Of a DNA stretch of 31,371 nt, positions 1 through 9,224 are shown piece after piece. The stretch is from NCBI GenBank assembly GCA_910578655.1, contig CAJTQE010000006.1, forward strand, positions 1,294-32,664, in the 5' to 3' direction. The notes under the pieces were generated by a model. That model saw only the letters and a list, made by a program, of their open reading frames with translations, did not search any database and was not told the origin of the DNA. This stretch comes from an uncultured Christensenella sp. (GTDB lineage: Bacteria > Bacillota > Clostridia > Christensenellales > Borkfalkiaceae). Both the position numbers and the translations under genes were made by a program. Each line of letters opens with the position of its first letter. Position 1 is the first letter of the stretch.

Positions 1-9
1 CATAGTTGC

Positions 10-38
10 ATTATAACACATAATTTTGAAATTGTAAA
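10..38 (-). promoter_or_regulatory. Divergent promoter for a gene leaving the left edge
   Basis: On the minus strand there is a TTTACA -35 box, a 17-bp spacer and an extended -10 (TGT then TATAAT, with TATAAT at 15 to 10). Six bases later comes an ATG at 3 to 1, the very edge of the window. The spacing mirrors the addB promoter on the other strand. If a gene starts there its mRNA would be leaderless. Only the start codon is inside the window, so the gene itself cannot be described. Confidence 0.45.
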
Positions 39-59
39 AACTTTTATGCCGTAAATTAC

Positions 60-88
60 TTAAAAATGTATGCAAACTGTGCTATAAT
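60..88 (+). promoter_or_regulatory. addBA promoter, extended -10, leaderless start
   Basis: A consensus TATAAT at 83-88 is preceded by TGC, giving an extended -10. A weak -35 (TTAAAA, 60-65) lies 17 bp upstream. The addB ATG begins only 6 bp after the -10 box, where transcription itself should start. No Shine-Dalgarno sequence is possible, so the mRNA is probably leaderless. Confidence 0.7.
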
Positions 89-94
89 GTAAGT

Positions 95-3000
95 ATGGTT
101 AAATCAATCATAGTTCCGGCGCTTCCCGTTGCGTTGGAAAAATTAAAAGAAATAATTTCCGTAAACGAAAATGCCGGAAAAAATACGGTCATATTCTGCG
201 AGGACAGGCTTACCCTTGCCGCCGAAAGAACGGTTTGTTCGGCGGTGGGCGGTACTTTTTCAACGTCCGTCTATACCCTTGCGCGTTTCCTCTCTTCCGA
301 GAGAGGGAAGCGGAGCAACGTGCTTTCAAGTCAGGGCTCGGCAATGGCGATACGCAAAATTATCGAGGACCATAAGGGCGAGCTTAAACTTTTCGGTAAG
401 TTTTCGGCGGCGGCGTCCGCAGGGGCGGTGTACGACACAATCGCCCTGTTGTACGCTTCGAAAATTTCTGCGGACGAGCTTAAAGCAGCCCGCGCCGACG
501 GGCTTTTGGAAAGCAAGCTTTCCGACATATCGCTGATATATTCCGAATACGAGCGGTATTTGCAGTCGAGCGGCAAAATCGACAGAAACGCATATCTCGG
601 AGAGCTGCCCGAAGTTATCGAAAACAGCAAAAAAATTGCCGGCAGCGAAGTTGTGTTTCTCGGCTTTCAGTCGTTTACGCGTTCGTCGTCGGAGTGCGTC
701 CGTTCGGCGTTTAAAAGCGCGGAAAACGTAAGCGGTCTGTTCATCGGCGGCGCGGAGGAAATCTACGTCAACGAGGGCGCAGCCGCGTTTGAAGGTATTG
801 CAGAGCAGTTCGGCGGAGCGCAGTTCGAGCGCGTAAAAAGCACGCTCATCCCCGAAGCGGAAGCTTTGCGGCGCACGCTGTTCAACCCCGAAAGTTATTT
901 TTCGGGTAAGCAGACAGTCACGGACAGGGTGCGCGTTTACGAGGCCTCGGACGAGGACGAAGAAATTGAATTTATTGCCGCAACCATCAAAAAACACGTT
1001 CTGGACGGCGGCGTGAGATACGGTAAAATTTCGGTTATGCTGCCCGACGTGGCTAAGTCCGAACGGGCGATAGAGCGGATATTTTCCGAATTTGAAATAC
1101 CCTATTACGCCGACAGGCGGCACGCGCTTTCGGAACACCCGGTCTGTGCGTTTATATTGAATTACCTTGCCTGTGTCAATTCCGGCTGTGCTTTAAGGGA
1201 CGTTGACGCGGTGGTTTCTTCGCCGCTGTTTCCTCAAAGCCGCGACGACAAAGATGCTTACAGAAATTACGCCCTGCGCCTTGCCGATTTTCGCGGCGGA
1301 GTGAGAAGGGAACCCAAAAAAGAAATTCTGGAGTTAATGAAATTTAATTATGACTCCGTTCAAAGAGTGCGCGAAACCTTTTTGCGCGGACTTAAATTCC
1401 TGCCGTCAAAAGGCAGCCCGTCGGATATAACCGCAGGCATTAAAAAGCTGTTTGCCGACTTTGGCGTGCGAGAGAAACTTGAACAGTTAAAGGAAAAATT
1501 CCGCGACAGTCATCCCACCGCAAGCGAGTTCAGCGGACGGGTTTACGACGCTGCGCTGTCCGTTGTCGAGGAGGCTGAAAACATTCTCGGCGGTACGTAT
1601 ATGCCGCTTAAAGAATATATGAAGATTTTGAAAAGCGGATTTACCGCCGCAGAAATATCCATTATTCCGCCTAAGGCGGACGCGGTGTTTGTCGGCGATA
1701 TAGCGGCAACCGCAAACACGGGCTGCGACGTTCTGTTTGCGGCTTCGCTGACCGACGCCGTGCCGCAGACAAGCGCGGATACTTCGCTTTTGACCGACAG
1801 GGAAATTGCGGTTCTGGAAACGGTTAACCTCGATATAACCCCCAAAATACGGCAGGTGAATATGCGCAGGCGCGAGCTTGCCGCACTCAACCTTTGCGCT
1901 TTCAGAACGGCTCTATATCTCACGTATCCGTCGCGTTCGGGCGGAGAGGAAAGCAATGCAAGCGAAATTGTAGACTACGCTTTAAAGGCATTCTCACAGA
2001 AAAGCTTGGGCGGCAACAAAAACGTTATTGCCGTAAAGCGTGTAAAGAACATAAATTTTGCGTACTATTGCAGTGAAAAATTTCCTGCGCTGAAAAGGCT
2101 GTCGGATACTCCTGAACGCGCAAGCACCGTATACAAGCTGCTGCAAGACAAGGGATTCGGGCAGGAGGCAGACCTTGTGCTTGCAGAAACAAAGCGTGCA
2201 AGCGTTTCTTTCGGGCGGCAGCTTTTCGTCACTTACGACAGCATTTCCCCTACTGCGCTTGAAACTTATTTTGCCTGCCCTTACCGCAATTTTATGCAGC
2301 AGGGACTCAAACTTCAGGAGAGGGAAGAGGGAGCTATGCGCCCCCTCGATACGGGTAACTTTATACACACGGTACTGCAAAATCTTGCGCCCGGAATCGG
2401 CACTTGCGCCAATGAGGAAGAAGCGAAATCAAGGGCGGCGGCAGAGGCGGAAAAGCTTTTAAAAAGCAAAACTTATGCGTCGCTTATCGACACCAAGAGC
2501 GGACGGTACACCGCCGACGGACTTGTAAAAGAGGCGGGGGAAGTGACCGCCGGTATGTATGCACAGCTTGCCAATTCCAAGTTCGAAGTGGAAAATACAG
2601 AGTGGCGGTGCGAGATTAATCTCGACAGCGGAGTGCGCATCAACGGCAGAATCGACCGCGTTGACAGGTGCGGCGATATGGTGCGTATAATCGACTATAA
2701 GACGGGTACAATCGATTCATCCGTAACCAAATATTATATGGGGTTGAAGTTGCAGCTCCCCCTCTATCTGACGGCGGCGGCAACGGGAAGAAGAGCGGTC
2801 GGAGCATATTACTTCCCCGCGTCCGTAGAGTATAAGCCTAAGGCTGACGGTGTGTTCAGATTGCAGGGCTTTATGGACGGCAGCGACGAGGTGGTGTCAA
2901 ATTCCGATACCACTTTGCAGCCAAAACAAAAGAGCGAGTACTTCGACGCTTACCTTTCCGGCAGAAAGGTTGACAGCGCAATGGACAATGAAATATTTGC

Positions 3001-3220
3001 CGACTTTTTGCACTATTCCGCGCTTATCGCACGCAAGGGCACGCGCGAAATGATAGGGGGCAATATCGCTCCGTCGCCTGCGGCCGACGCTTGCAAGTAC
3101 TGTAAAATGGGCGGAAGCTGTAACTTTGCCGTAGGCGTGGACGGTGAGGAGCGTTCGGCTAAAACGGTCAAATGCGCGGATATTGCAAAGATAGTGCGCA
3201 GGCAAAGGGGGGATGAATAA
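95..3220 (+). CDS. addB: ATP-dependent helicase/nuclease subunit B (AddB/RexB type)
   Basis: This is the second subunit of the AddAB recombination enzyme, which resects double-strand ends up to a Chi site for RecA loading. At 1041 residues it is somewhat shorter than Bacillus AddB. The C-terminal PD-(D/E)XK nuclease is clear: a GRIDRVD segment and the catalytic D867-Y-K869 of IIDYKTG. The family's iron-sulfur cysteines are all present, with C728 in FACPYRNF and C1000, C1003 and C1009 in a CX2CX5C cluster. The N-terminus (VFCEDRLTLAAER-like region) lacks a GxGKT Walker A loop, as in RexB-like members, so ATPase activity should come from AddA alone. The stop overlaps the addA start by one base (TAATG), implying translational coupling. 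The start at 95 is chosen because it is the first in-frame ATG and sits 6 bp after a consensus -10. Confidence 0.92.
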   Translation: MVKSIIVPALPVALEKLKEIISVNENAGKNTVIFCEDRLTLAAERTVCSAVGGTFSTSVYTLARFLSSERGKRSNVLSSQGSAMAIRKIIEDHKGELKLFGKFSAAASAGAVYDTIALLYASKISADELKAARADGLLESKLSDISLIYSEYERYLQSSGKIDRNAYLGELPEVIENSKKIAGSEVVFLGFQSFTRSSSECVRSAFKSAENVSGLFIGGAEEIYVNEGAAAFEGIAEQFGGAQFERVKSTLIPEAEALRRTLFNPESYFSGKQTVTDRVRVYEASDEDEEIEFIAATIKKHVLDGGVRYGKISVMLPDVAKSERAIERIFSEFEIPYYADRRHALSEHPVCAFILNYLACVNSGCALRDVDAVVSSPLFPQSRDDKDAYRNYALRLADFRGGVRREPKKEILELMKFNYDSVQRVRETFLRGLKFLPSKGSPSDITAGIKKLFADFGVREKLEQLKEKFRDSHPTASEFSGRVYDAALSVVEEAENILGGTYMPLKEYMKILKSGFTAAEISIIPPKADAVFVGDIAATANTGCDVLFAASLTDAVPQTSADTSLLTDREIAVLETVNLDITPKIRQVNMRRRELAALNLCAFRTALYLTYPSRSGGEESNASEIVDYALKAFSQKSLGGNKNVIAVKRVKNINFAYYCSEKFPALKRLSDTPERASTVYKLLQDKGFGQEADLVLAETKRASVSFGRQLFVTYDSISPTALETYFACPYRNFMQQGLKLQEREEGAMRPLDTGNFIHTVLQNLAPGIGTCANEEEAKSRAAAEAEKLLKSKTYASLIDTKSGRYTADGLVKEAGEVTAGMYAQLANSKFEVENTEWRCEINLDSGVRINGRIDRVDRCGDMVRIIDYKTGTIDSSVTKYYMGLKLQLPLYLTAAATGRRAVGAYYFPASVEYKPKADGVFRLQGFMDGSDEVVSNSDTTLQPKQKSEYFDAYLSGRKVDSAMDNEIFADFLHYSALIARKGTREMIGGNIAPSPAADACKYCKMGGSCNFAVGVDGEERSAKTVKCADIAKIVRRQRGDE

Positions 3221-6200
3221 TGCAATATACTCCACAGCAGCGCGCCGCGATTGAAACGCAGGGCAAGGTGATAGTGTCGGCATCGGCAGGAAGCGGAAAG
3301 ACTTTCGTAATGATACAAAAGTTGGTTGCAGCTATTGAAAACGGCGTTGACCTCGACAGTGTGCTTGCGGTTACGTTCACCAAAAAAGCGGCGGCGCAGA
3401 TGAAAGAAAAACTGCGTTCGGAAATAATCAAGGCAATGCCGGCCGCCGATAAGGAAAAGCTTGCGCGACTTAAATATCAGCTTTCTAAAATTGCGTCTGC
3501 GGATATTTCCACGATACACTCGTTTTGCGCAAGGCTGATCAGAACTTACTTTTACGCCGTAGAAGTCGGGGGAGCGTACGACGAAATTTCTACCGACAAC
3601 GGACAGGCGTATACTTTTAGTCAAAGGCAGATTAAGGGTATCGACGGAGCGTTCGATATTATATCTTCGGACGACGCTCAGGCGCGTGAGTTTAAAAACC
3701 GTGCGGTTGGCGCACTGTTTGAAAAGTACTATGAGCAAGACGACGCCGATTTTAAAATTCTGCTTGACTGTTACAGGCGCAAACGCGGTGACGCATACCT
3801 CAAAAATCTGGTGCTTTCAAGCTATGAACAGCTTAGAATCAACGCGGATTATTTGCAGCTTTTGGACTGCGGCATTTACAGCGAAGAGGGGTTCGAAACT
3901 TTGCGCGCCGCACTCACCGAAGAGGCGGATGAAAAATATAATCGGCTTGCCCGCGAGGTCAAAATTTTTTCGCAAAACTTTTATCCCCCCCGTAAGGAAT
4001 ACAGGCAGATACTCGGTGAAATGATTGCAACTTTGGAGCGTTGCGTCGGCAGGGATATATTCTTGCCCCAGCCGCCGCTTACCGTTACGCGCAAGCCTGC
4101 CGACAAGACCGAAGAAGAAAAAGCGGCAGGCGAGCAGTTTAAAGAATTCAAAGACGGAATTGCGGCAAGCTATAAAGCAATTCACGGAGATATATGCGAC
4201 GAGCAAACCGAAAAAGAGCGGTTTTTGAAAAGCGGAATCACTGCGCGCGCATTTGCGAAAGTATTAAAAGAGTTTGACGGTGCGTATACCGCAATTAAGC
4301 TTGAAGAAAACAAACTTGACTACAACGACCTCGAACATCTGACGCTGCAACTTCTGAAAAAGGAAGAAATAAGCCGTGAGATAAGCGCAAAATATTCCTG
4401 TGTGTTCGTCGACGAATATCAGGATGTCAATCCCGTTCAGGAAGAAATAGTTTCGCGCATAGGCGGAAAAAATCTGTTTTTGGTCGGTGACGTAAAGCAG
4501 GCGATTTACGGCTTTCGCGGAAGTAAGTCGCTGTTCTTTGCCGAAAAGTACAACCGCTACGAGGGCGGGGCCGGCAGTGCGTTAAGGCTGTCCAACAACT
4601 TCCGTTCGTCCGACGGGGTCCTGCGTTTCGTCAACACTCTCTTTGCAAAGGCGATGACGAAAGAGAGCTGCGGTTTCGATTATTCGGACGGCAGTGAAAT
4701 GCTCAGGGGCGGAGGGTATCCCGAAAATTACGGTTCGGCGCAAATTCATATTTTCGGCAAGGACGAGGAAGATGAGGGCGAACTTGACGTATATTCGGTA
4801 ACCGGCGTAAACGAAGTCAGGCACTCGCGCGAGTCTCTCGCCGTTGTGGAAATCGTCAAGCGCGAACTTTCCTCTGGGCACTACGACTTAAAGCAAGGCA
4901 AAACCGTTGACACGCAGAAAGGCGATATCTGTATTCTCACGCGTAAACGCAATAGGGCTGCGCTCGACATCGTAAAGGCTTTGGAGGACGCGGGCTATCC
5001 CGTTGCCGGCGCACAGGGTGCGGATATAACTTCCCGTCCCGAGGTCAAACAGGTTTTGGACATACTTTCCTATATAGATAACAAACAGCAGGATATTCCG
5101 CTTGCAACAGTGCTTTTGTCGCCTATCGGCGGACTGACTTGTGACGAGCTTGCCGCAGTGCGAGTGGCGTCAAAGAGTGCGGGCAGACTGTCTTTCAGGG
5201 ACTGCTGTTCGCGGTATATCAGATATAATAACGACCAGACCGCGCAGAAGTTAAGGCAGTTCAGGGCAAAAATTGACAGACTCCGCGACCTTGCCGAAGT
5301 GTTTTCGGCGGCGGAAATTATAGACGAAATTCTGAAGTGCACTTTTCTTGAAGCCGAGTATTCCAAGGGCGGCGGCGACAAACTCGCAAACGTAAGGCGG
5401 CTTGCTTCAGAGGGCGAAAATATAAGCGTGAGCGCGCTGCTTGCCAAACTTAAAAGCGGTTACGAAATAAGCGCGCCGACGGCGGCGGCTTCGGACAGTA
5501 TCAAGATTATGACTATGCACGCAAGCAAGGGTCTTGAATTTCCCGTAGTGATTATTGCGGACGTCTGCGCTGCTTTTCGCGGCAGGGACGCAACCGAACT
5601 GCCTTTAAGCGACGAATACGGTTTTGCCCCTAAGTATTTCGATAAAGAGAATATGTTGACGTGCGAAACGGTTTTAAGAAAGCTTGTCAAGGAAAGGGAG
5701 GGGCGCGAAGAGCTGAAAAACGAGTTGAATCTCTTTTACGTCGCCTGTACGCGCGCAATGTGCAATCTGCATATTCTGGCGGAGAAAGTACCGAAGTATA
5801 ACGCGTCGGGCAATAAGTCCTGCTACGCCGATTTTATTGATTTTGAAGATTTCGCACCGCAACCGCTTGAATTTGACCCGTCGCCCGAACAGCGCGAAGA
5901 AAAAGAGGCTTTCGGCAAAGCCGACGAACAGCTTTATGCGCACATTGCTTCGCGTTTCGCGGTGAAATATCCGTCGGCGGAAAGCGTGCATCTGCCCGTA
6001 AAGAGTTCGGCTTCGGCAATTCTCAAAATGGGCGAAGAGGATACGGTATGCACCCGTCAGCTGTTTGGCGGCGAGGGCGAAACGGGTACCGAACGAGGTA
6101 TTGCGTACCACAGATTTTTAGAACTTTGCGATTTTGAAATAAGGGATTACAATGGTATAAAAAAACAGCTTGACGTATTTTTAAAAGACGGGCTTATACC

Positions 6201-6579
6201 GCAAGAGCAGTGCGAACTTTTGGATGTTGATACGCTTGTTGAGATTTTGAATATCCCCGTCTTTTCAGAGCTGAAAGGTGCAAAGCTTTATAGGGAACAA
6301 GAGTTTTTGTGCAGGCTGCCGGCAAACGAAATATTGCCCACCGTCGCGAAAGACGGTGTGCTTGTGCAGGGCGCGATAGACCTTCTTGCAAAGACGGACA
6401 GCGGATACAAAGTTATCGACTATAAGTATTCGGTCAAAAGCGGACAGCAGCTGACGGAAACCTACTCAAAGCAGCTTGCGCTTTATAAAAAGGCTGTTGC
6501 GCTTATAACAAAGACGCCTGCAGAGAAGATACAAACTATAATAGTCAATATTTTCAGAAAAGAACAAATTAATCTTTAA
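3220..6579 (+). CDS. addA: ATP-dependent helicase/nuclease subunit A (AddA)
   Basis: UvrD-like superfamily 1 helicase fused to a RecB-type nuclease; the motor and 3'-strand nuclease of AddAB. Visible motifs in order: Walker A ASAGSGKT (21-28), motif Ia VTFTKKAA, Walker B DEYQD (398-402), motif III GDVKQAIYGFRGS (about 423), motif IV NNFRSSDGVL, motif V TMHASKGLEFP, motif VI FYVACTRAM, then the nuclease with D1054 of GAIDLL and D1067-Y-K1069. All catalytic residues appear intact. It has 1119 residues, slightly short for the family. It overlaps addB by one base and is preceded by a G-rich AAGGGGGG stretch (about 3204-3212) inside addB that can act as ribosome binding site. It forms an operon with addB. 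Confidence 0.95.
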   Translation: MQYTPQQRAAIETQGKVIVSASAGSGKTFVMIQKLVAAIENGVDLDSVLAVTFTKKAAAQMKEKLRSEIIKAMPAADKEKLARLKYQLSKIASADISTIHSFCARLIRTYFYAVEVGGAYDEISTDNGQAYTFSQRQIKGIDGAFDIISSDDAQAREFKNRAVGALFEKYYEQDDADFKILLDCYRRKRGDAYLKNLVLSSYEQLRINADYLQLLDCGIYSEEGFETLRAALTEEADEKYNRLAREVKIFSQNFYPPRKEYRQILGEMIATLERCVGRDIFLPQPPLTVTRKPADKTEEEKAAGEQFKEFKDGIAASYKAIHGDICDEQTEKERFLKSGITARAFAKVLKEFDGAYTAIKLEENKLDYNDLEHLTLQLLKKEEISREISAKYSCVFVDEYQDVNPVQEEIVSRIGGKNLFLVGDVKQAIYGFRGSKSLFFAEKYNRYEGGAGSALRLSNNFRSSDGVLRFVNTLFAKAMTKESCGFDYSDGSEMLRGGGYPENYGSAQIHIFGKDEEDEGELDVYSVTGVNEVRHSRESLAVVEIVKRELSSGHYDLKQGKTVDTQKGDICILTRKRNRAALDIVKALEDAGYPVAGAQGADITSRPEVKQVLDILSYIDNKQQDIPLATVLLSPIGGLTCDELAAVRVASKSAGRLSFRDCCSRYIRYNNDQTAQKLRQFRAKIDRLRDLAEVFSAAEIIDEILKCTFLEAEYSKGGGDKLANVRRLASEGENISVSALLAKLKSGYEISAPTAAASDSIKIMTMHASKGLEFPVVIIADVCAAFRGRDATELPLSDEYGFAPKYFDKENMLTCETVLRKLVKEREGREELKNELNLFYVACTRAMCNLHILAEKVPKYNASGNKSCYADFIDFEDFAPQPLEFDPSPEQREEKEAFGKADEQLYAHIASRFAVKYPSAESVHLPVKSSASAILKMGEEDTVCTRQLFGGEGETGTERGIAYHRFLELCDFEIRDYNGIKKQLDVFLKDGLIPQEQCELLDVDTLVEILNIPVFSELKGAKLYREQEFLCRLPANEILPTVAKDGVLVQGAIDLLAKTDSGYKVIDYKYSVKSGQQLTETYSKQLALYKKAVALITKTPAEKIQTIIVNIFRKEQINL

Positions 6580-6596
6580 ACAGACAAAATACGCGC

Positions 6597-6624
6597 TTTT
6601 GCTTTTTGCAAAAAGGGTTATAAT
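6597..6624 (+). promoter_or_regulatory. Promoter of the small membrane protein gene; palindrome in spacer
   Basis: A consensus TATAAT at 6619-6624 ends 8 bp before the ATG at 6633. There is no Shine-Dalgarno sequence, so this is another probable leaderless start. The -35 element is poor (TTTTGC, 6597-6602, 16-bp spacer). A perfect 14-bp palindrome, CTTTTTGCAAAAAG (6602-6615), fills the spacer. It could be an operator or a weak terminator remnant after addA. Confidence 0.5.
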
Positions 6625-6632
6625 CAAAGCAT

Positions 6633-7238
6633 ATGTTTTCAAAGATTATCAACGGTATTTACTCATCGATTTCTTCTGTGCCTTTCGACACGCTTGTGTG
6701 GATAATTTTAGGTTCATTTGCGGGCATAACTTTGCTGACTGCTATATTGACGTTTGTTCTGCCCAAAATAAGGGCGGCGGAAAAACGCCCGTATCTATGC
6801 CTCGTCAACGCGTTTACTGCGGTAGTGCTTGCCGCGTTTCTGACGGAGCAGCCGCTTGCGCAGTCCGTGCTTGCCGCGGTGATATTCTGGTGTTTCGGAT
6901 ACTTTCTCTACGGCGTGCTGTGCTTTATTTCGCAGCCTGCAAAAAGCAAAGAAATAACCCCCTCGGCTGTGACGCTGCTGCCTGTGCGCAACCCTGCGGT
7001 AACGCCCAGAACGGACGTTCCTGCCGCAAAAAGCAGCGTACGCCTCGAACACGCAATTTCGGTGACTGACAGGCTTCTCACCAAAAATCTCGGCAAAAGC
7101 GACAGACAGGAACTTGAAAAGCTGAAAAGCACGCTTTCGGTTCTGCAAGTGAAGGGCGAGCTTTCCCCTGCCGAATCCGACATTTTAAACGACAATTTCA
7201 ACGCCCTTTTAAAACTTATGGCAAAGTATAATATTTAA
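6633..7238 (+). CDS. Small multi-span membrane protein of unknown function
   Basis: I do not recognise the family. The 201-residue product has three likely transmembrane segments: about residues 19-45 (LVWIILGSFAGITLLTAIL), 52-72 and 76-100 (VLAAVIFWCFGYFLYGVLCF). A cytoplasmic half follows, with a short helical or coiled-coil segment near the end (about residues 135-200, rich in Leu, Lys, Glu and Ser). It lies 53 bp after addA with its own -10 box and ends at a strong bidirectional terminator. It is therefore probably its own transcript rather than part of the addBA operon. The start is set by the ATG just behind TATAAT. Confidence 0.75.
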   Translation: MFSKIINGIYSSISSVPFDTLVWIILGSFAGITLLTAILTFVLPKIRAAEKRPYLCLVNAFTAVVLAAFLTEQPLAQSVLAAVIFWCFGYFLYGVLCFISQPAKSKEITPSAVTLLPVRNPAVTPRTDVPAAKSSVRLEHAISVTDRLLTKNLGKSDRQELEKLKSTLSVLQVKGELSPAESDILNDNFNALLKLMAKYNI

Positions 7239-7242
7239 TAAA

Positions 7243-7266
7243 AAAAGACGGCGTCCGCCGTCTTTT
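7243..7266. terminator. Bidirectional Rho-independent terminator
   Basis: An 11-bp perfect stem (AAAAGACGGCG, loop TC, CGCCGTCTTTT) gives an A-tract on one side and a T-tract on the other. It lies between the stop codons of two convergent genes and can serve both strands. Confidence 0.9.
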
Positions 7267-7267
7267 A

Positions 7268-7783
7268 TCAGTGTATGGATTTTAAATTTGCCTGAACGTA
7301 TTCTCCGACCAGCTGAGCCTTTTCAACTGCTTCGGCAGTCAACGGAGTGCCCTTGCGCAGTATGATTTTTCCGTTTTTGATAACGTCGCTTTTCAGAAAG
7401 CGAACGGAATTTTTTATAATAATCGCATCTCCGCATACGGCGTCGTCTGCGGAAAATTTTTTGCCCCCGACGTGCAGCGCCGTAATTAAATATTTTTCGG
7501 CGGTTATATCCGTGAGTTTGCCTATATAGTTGCCCTCGCTGTCAAATACGGGCTTGCCGAGCGCTATGTTTTTCTCGCCCGAAACATGTTCTCCGCCGTA
7601 GCTGAACGAAACCGTGTTTTTAACGCTTTTGATATTTTTTGCCGGAATATAAAATTCCTGTTCGTCATCGTCCGCGCAGGTAAGTCCGCATATTTTGCCG
7701 TCGCGCACGTTTACGTTTATTATATAGCCCGTTTTGCCCGTCGCGTTTTCAACTCTCTTGCCGAATAATTGCGATATTTTCAT
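7268..7783 (-). CDS. Tandem PRC-barrel domain protein
   Basis: A 171-residue cytoplasmic protein with two consecutive PRC-barrel-like halves. The first is about residues 1-68, beginning MKISQLFGKRVENATGKTGYI and followed by VRDGKICGL. The second starts near residue 75 (LGKPVFDSEGNYIGKLTDIT). PRC barrels are small beta-barrels used in RNA processing (RimM), photosynthetic reaction centres and the YlmC/YmxH sporulation-associated family; the exact role here is unknown. The frame is open upstream to 7840, but the ATG at 7783 has a clear GAGGTGG ribosome binding site 5 bp upstream, so I chose it. It is convergent with the gene at 6633 and divergent from nadB. Confidence 0.8.
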   Translation of the reverse strand: MKISQLFGKRVENATGKTGYIINVNVRDGKICGLTCADDDEQEFYIPAKNIKSVKNTVSFSYGGEHVSGEKNIALGKPVFDSEGNYIGKLTDITAEKYLITALHVGGKKFSADDAVCGDAIIIKNSVRFLKSDVIKNGKIILRKGTPLTAEAVEKAQLVGEYVQANLKSIH

Positions 7784-7898
7784 AAACCACCTCGAATTGT
7801 TGTATGGTTTATAATACTTTCGTTTTTGCATATTAATCACAAAAATTATTGTACGATTTTGTCGATTACAAAAAATTTAAAAAAATATTGCATATGTT

Positions 7899-7927
7899 TT
7901 GACAGTTATCCGTTTTTGGTGTAAACT
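7899..7927 (+). promoter_or_regulatory. nadBC promoter, probably leaderless
   Basis: A consensus TTGACA (7899-7904), a 17-bp spacer and TAAACT (7922-7927). The nadB ATG at 7938 is 10 bp after the -10 and lacks a Shine-Dalgarno sequence, so the leader should be only a few bases. I saw no obvious operator for an NAD regulator. Confidence 0.65.
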
Positions 7928-7937
7928 GCTTGTAATT

Positions 7938-9224
7938 ATGGAAAAATATGACGTAGTGATAATCGGTACGGGCGTTGCGGGACTTTTTGCGGCGTTACAC
8001 CTGCCGAGAGATAAACGCGTGCTTGTAATTTGCAAGGGCGCACCCGAAGAAAGCGACAGCTTTCTTGCGCAGGGCGGAATATGCTGTCAACAGGGCAGCG
8101 GAGATTACGAAAGTTATTTTCAGGACACTATGCGCGCGGGTCACGGAGAAAATAATCCCCGGGCCGTAGACTGTATGATTAAGTTTTCGGAGGCGGTCAT
8201 CGAAGAGCTTGTATCTCTCGGCGTGCGGTTTGCACGCAATGCGGACGGCAGCCTTGCGGCAACGCGCGAGGGCGGACATTCGAGAAACCGTATATGTTAT
8301 CACGAGGACTGCACGGGCAAAGAAATTACTTCCTGCCTTTTGAAAAAAGTTGCGGAACTTGAAAACGTTGAGATTCGCGCCAACACCGCTATGCTCGATA
8401 TTTTAACGGACGGCAGCGAGTGTTACGGTATAGTAGTCCGCGACAGCGCCGGCAAAATTAAAAGAATTTGCGCCGATTACACTGTACTTGCGTGCGGAGG
8501 TATAGGCGGAATTTTTGAAAAGACGACAAACTACGGTATACTGACCGGCGACGGCGTTGCAATCTGCTTAAAGCACGGCATAGCGGTCGACAATATAAAT
8601 TATATTCAGATACACCCGACTACTCTGTATTCCGAAAAAAAGGGTCGCAGTTTTTTAATTTCCGAATCGGTGCGCGGCGAGGGCGCGCATCTTCTCGGCA
8701 AGGATTTTAAAAGGTTCTGCGACGAGCTTCAACCGCGCGACGTGGTGACGGGCGAAATTTTAAAACAAATGAAAAAAGACGGCACAAAACACGTTTGGCT
8801 TGATATGCGCCCCATACCCAAAGACGAAATCGCAAAGCATTTCCCTGCGATAGTCGACCGTTGCGCCGAAGAGGGGTACGACGCGTTTACGCAGCCCGTT
8901 CCCGTAGTGCCTGCACAGCATTATTTTATGGGCGGAATACGCAGCGACTTAAACGGAAAAACTACAATGCCACGCCTGTATGCCGTAGGCGAAACTTGCT
9001 GCAACGGCGTTCACGGAGCGAACAGACTTGCTTCAAACTCTCTTTTGGAAAGCCTGGGCTTTGCCAAACGCGCTGCGGAAAGCATTGCAGCGGATTACAC
9101 TCAACCTAACAAAGAGGTCGGTACCCGACAAGACTATTCGCATCCCGACGCAATATTCGAAGAGTACAAGGCGATGCTTTTGAATGCAATTAAGGAGGCT
9201 GATGATGAACGAAATAAACGCTGA
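7938..9224 (+). CDS. nadB: L-aspartate oxidase
   Basis: FAD enzyme that oxidises L-aspartate to iminoaspartate, the first step of de novo NAD synthesis. The N-terminal dinucleotide fold reads VVIIGTGVAGLFAALHL. The family's substrate-binding stretches follow: LAQGGICCQQG, HPTTLYSEKKGRSFLISESV with RGEGAHL, HYFMGGIRSDLNGKT, and the highly conserved HGANRLASNSLLESLGFAKR. At 428 residues it lacks most of the C-terminal helical domain of the E. coli-type enzyme, as many clostridial NadB do. The frame opens at 7899, but that would place the start inside the -35 box; the ATG at 7938 begins the fold directly. It overlaps nadC by 20 bases. No nadA lies in the window, so quinolinate synthase must be encoded elsewhere. 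Confidence 0.93.
   Translation: MEKYDVVIIGTGVAGLFAALHLPRDKRVLVICKGAPEESDSFLAQGGICCQQGSGDYESYFQDTMRAGHGENNPRAVDCMIKFSEAVIEELVSLGVRFARNADGSLAATREGGHSRNRICYHEDCTGKEITSCLLKKVAELENVEIRANTAMLDILTDGSECYGIVVRDSAGKIKRICADYTVLACGGIGGIFEKTTNYGILTGDGVAICLKHGIAVDNINYIQIHPTTLYSEKKGRSFLISESVRGEGAHLLGKDFKRFCDELQPRDVVTGEILKQMKKDGTKHVWLDMRPIPKDEIAKHFPAIVDRCAEEGYDAFTQPVPVVPAQHYFMGGIRSDLNGKTTMPRLYAVGETCCNGVHGANRLASNSLLESLGFAKRAAESIAADYTQPNKEVGTRQDYSHPDAIFEEYKAMLLNAIKEADDERNKR

Noticed and set aside
326..1138. Long open frame on the minus strand inside addB.
   Set aside because: It is a mirror of addB codon bias, with no start signal and no recognisable domain. The same holds for minus-strand frames inside the giant (21624-22838) and the helical-repeat gene (27168-27923).
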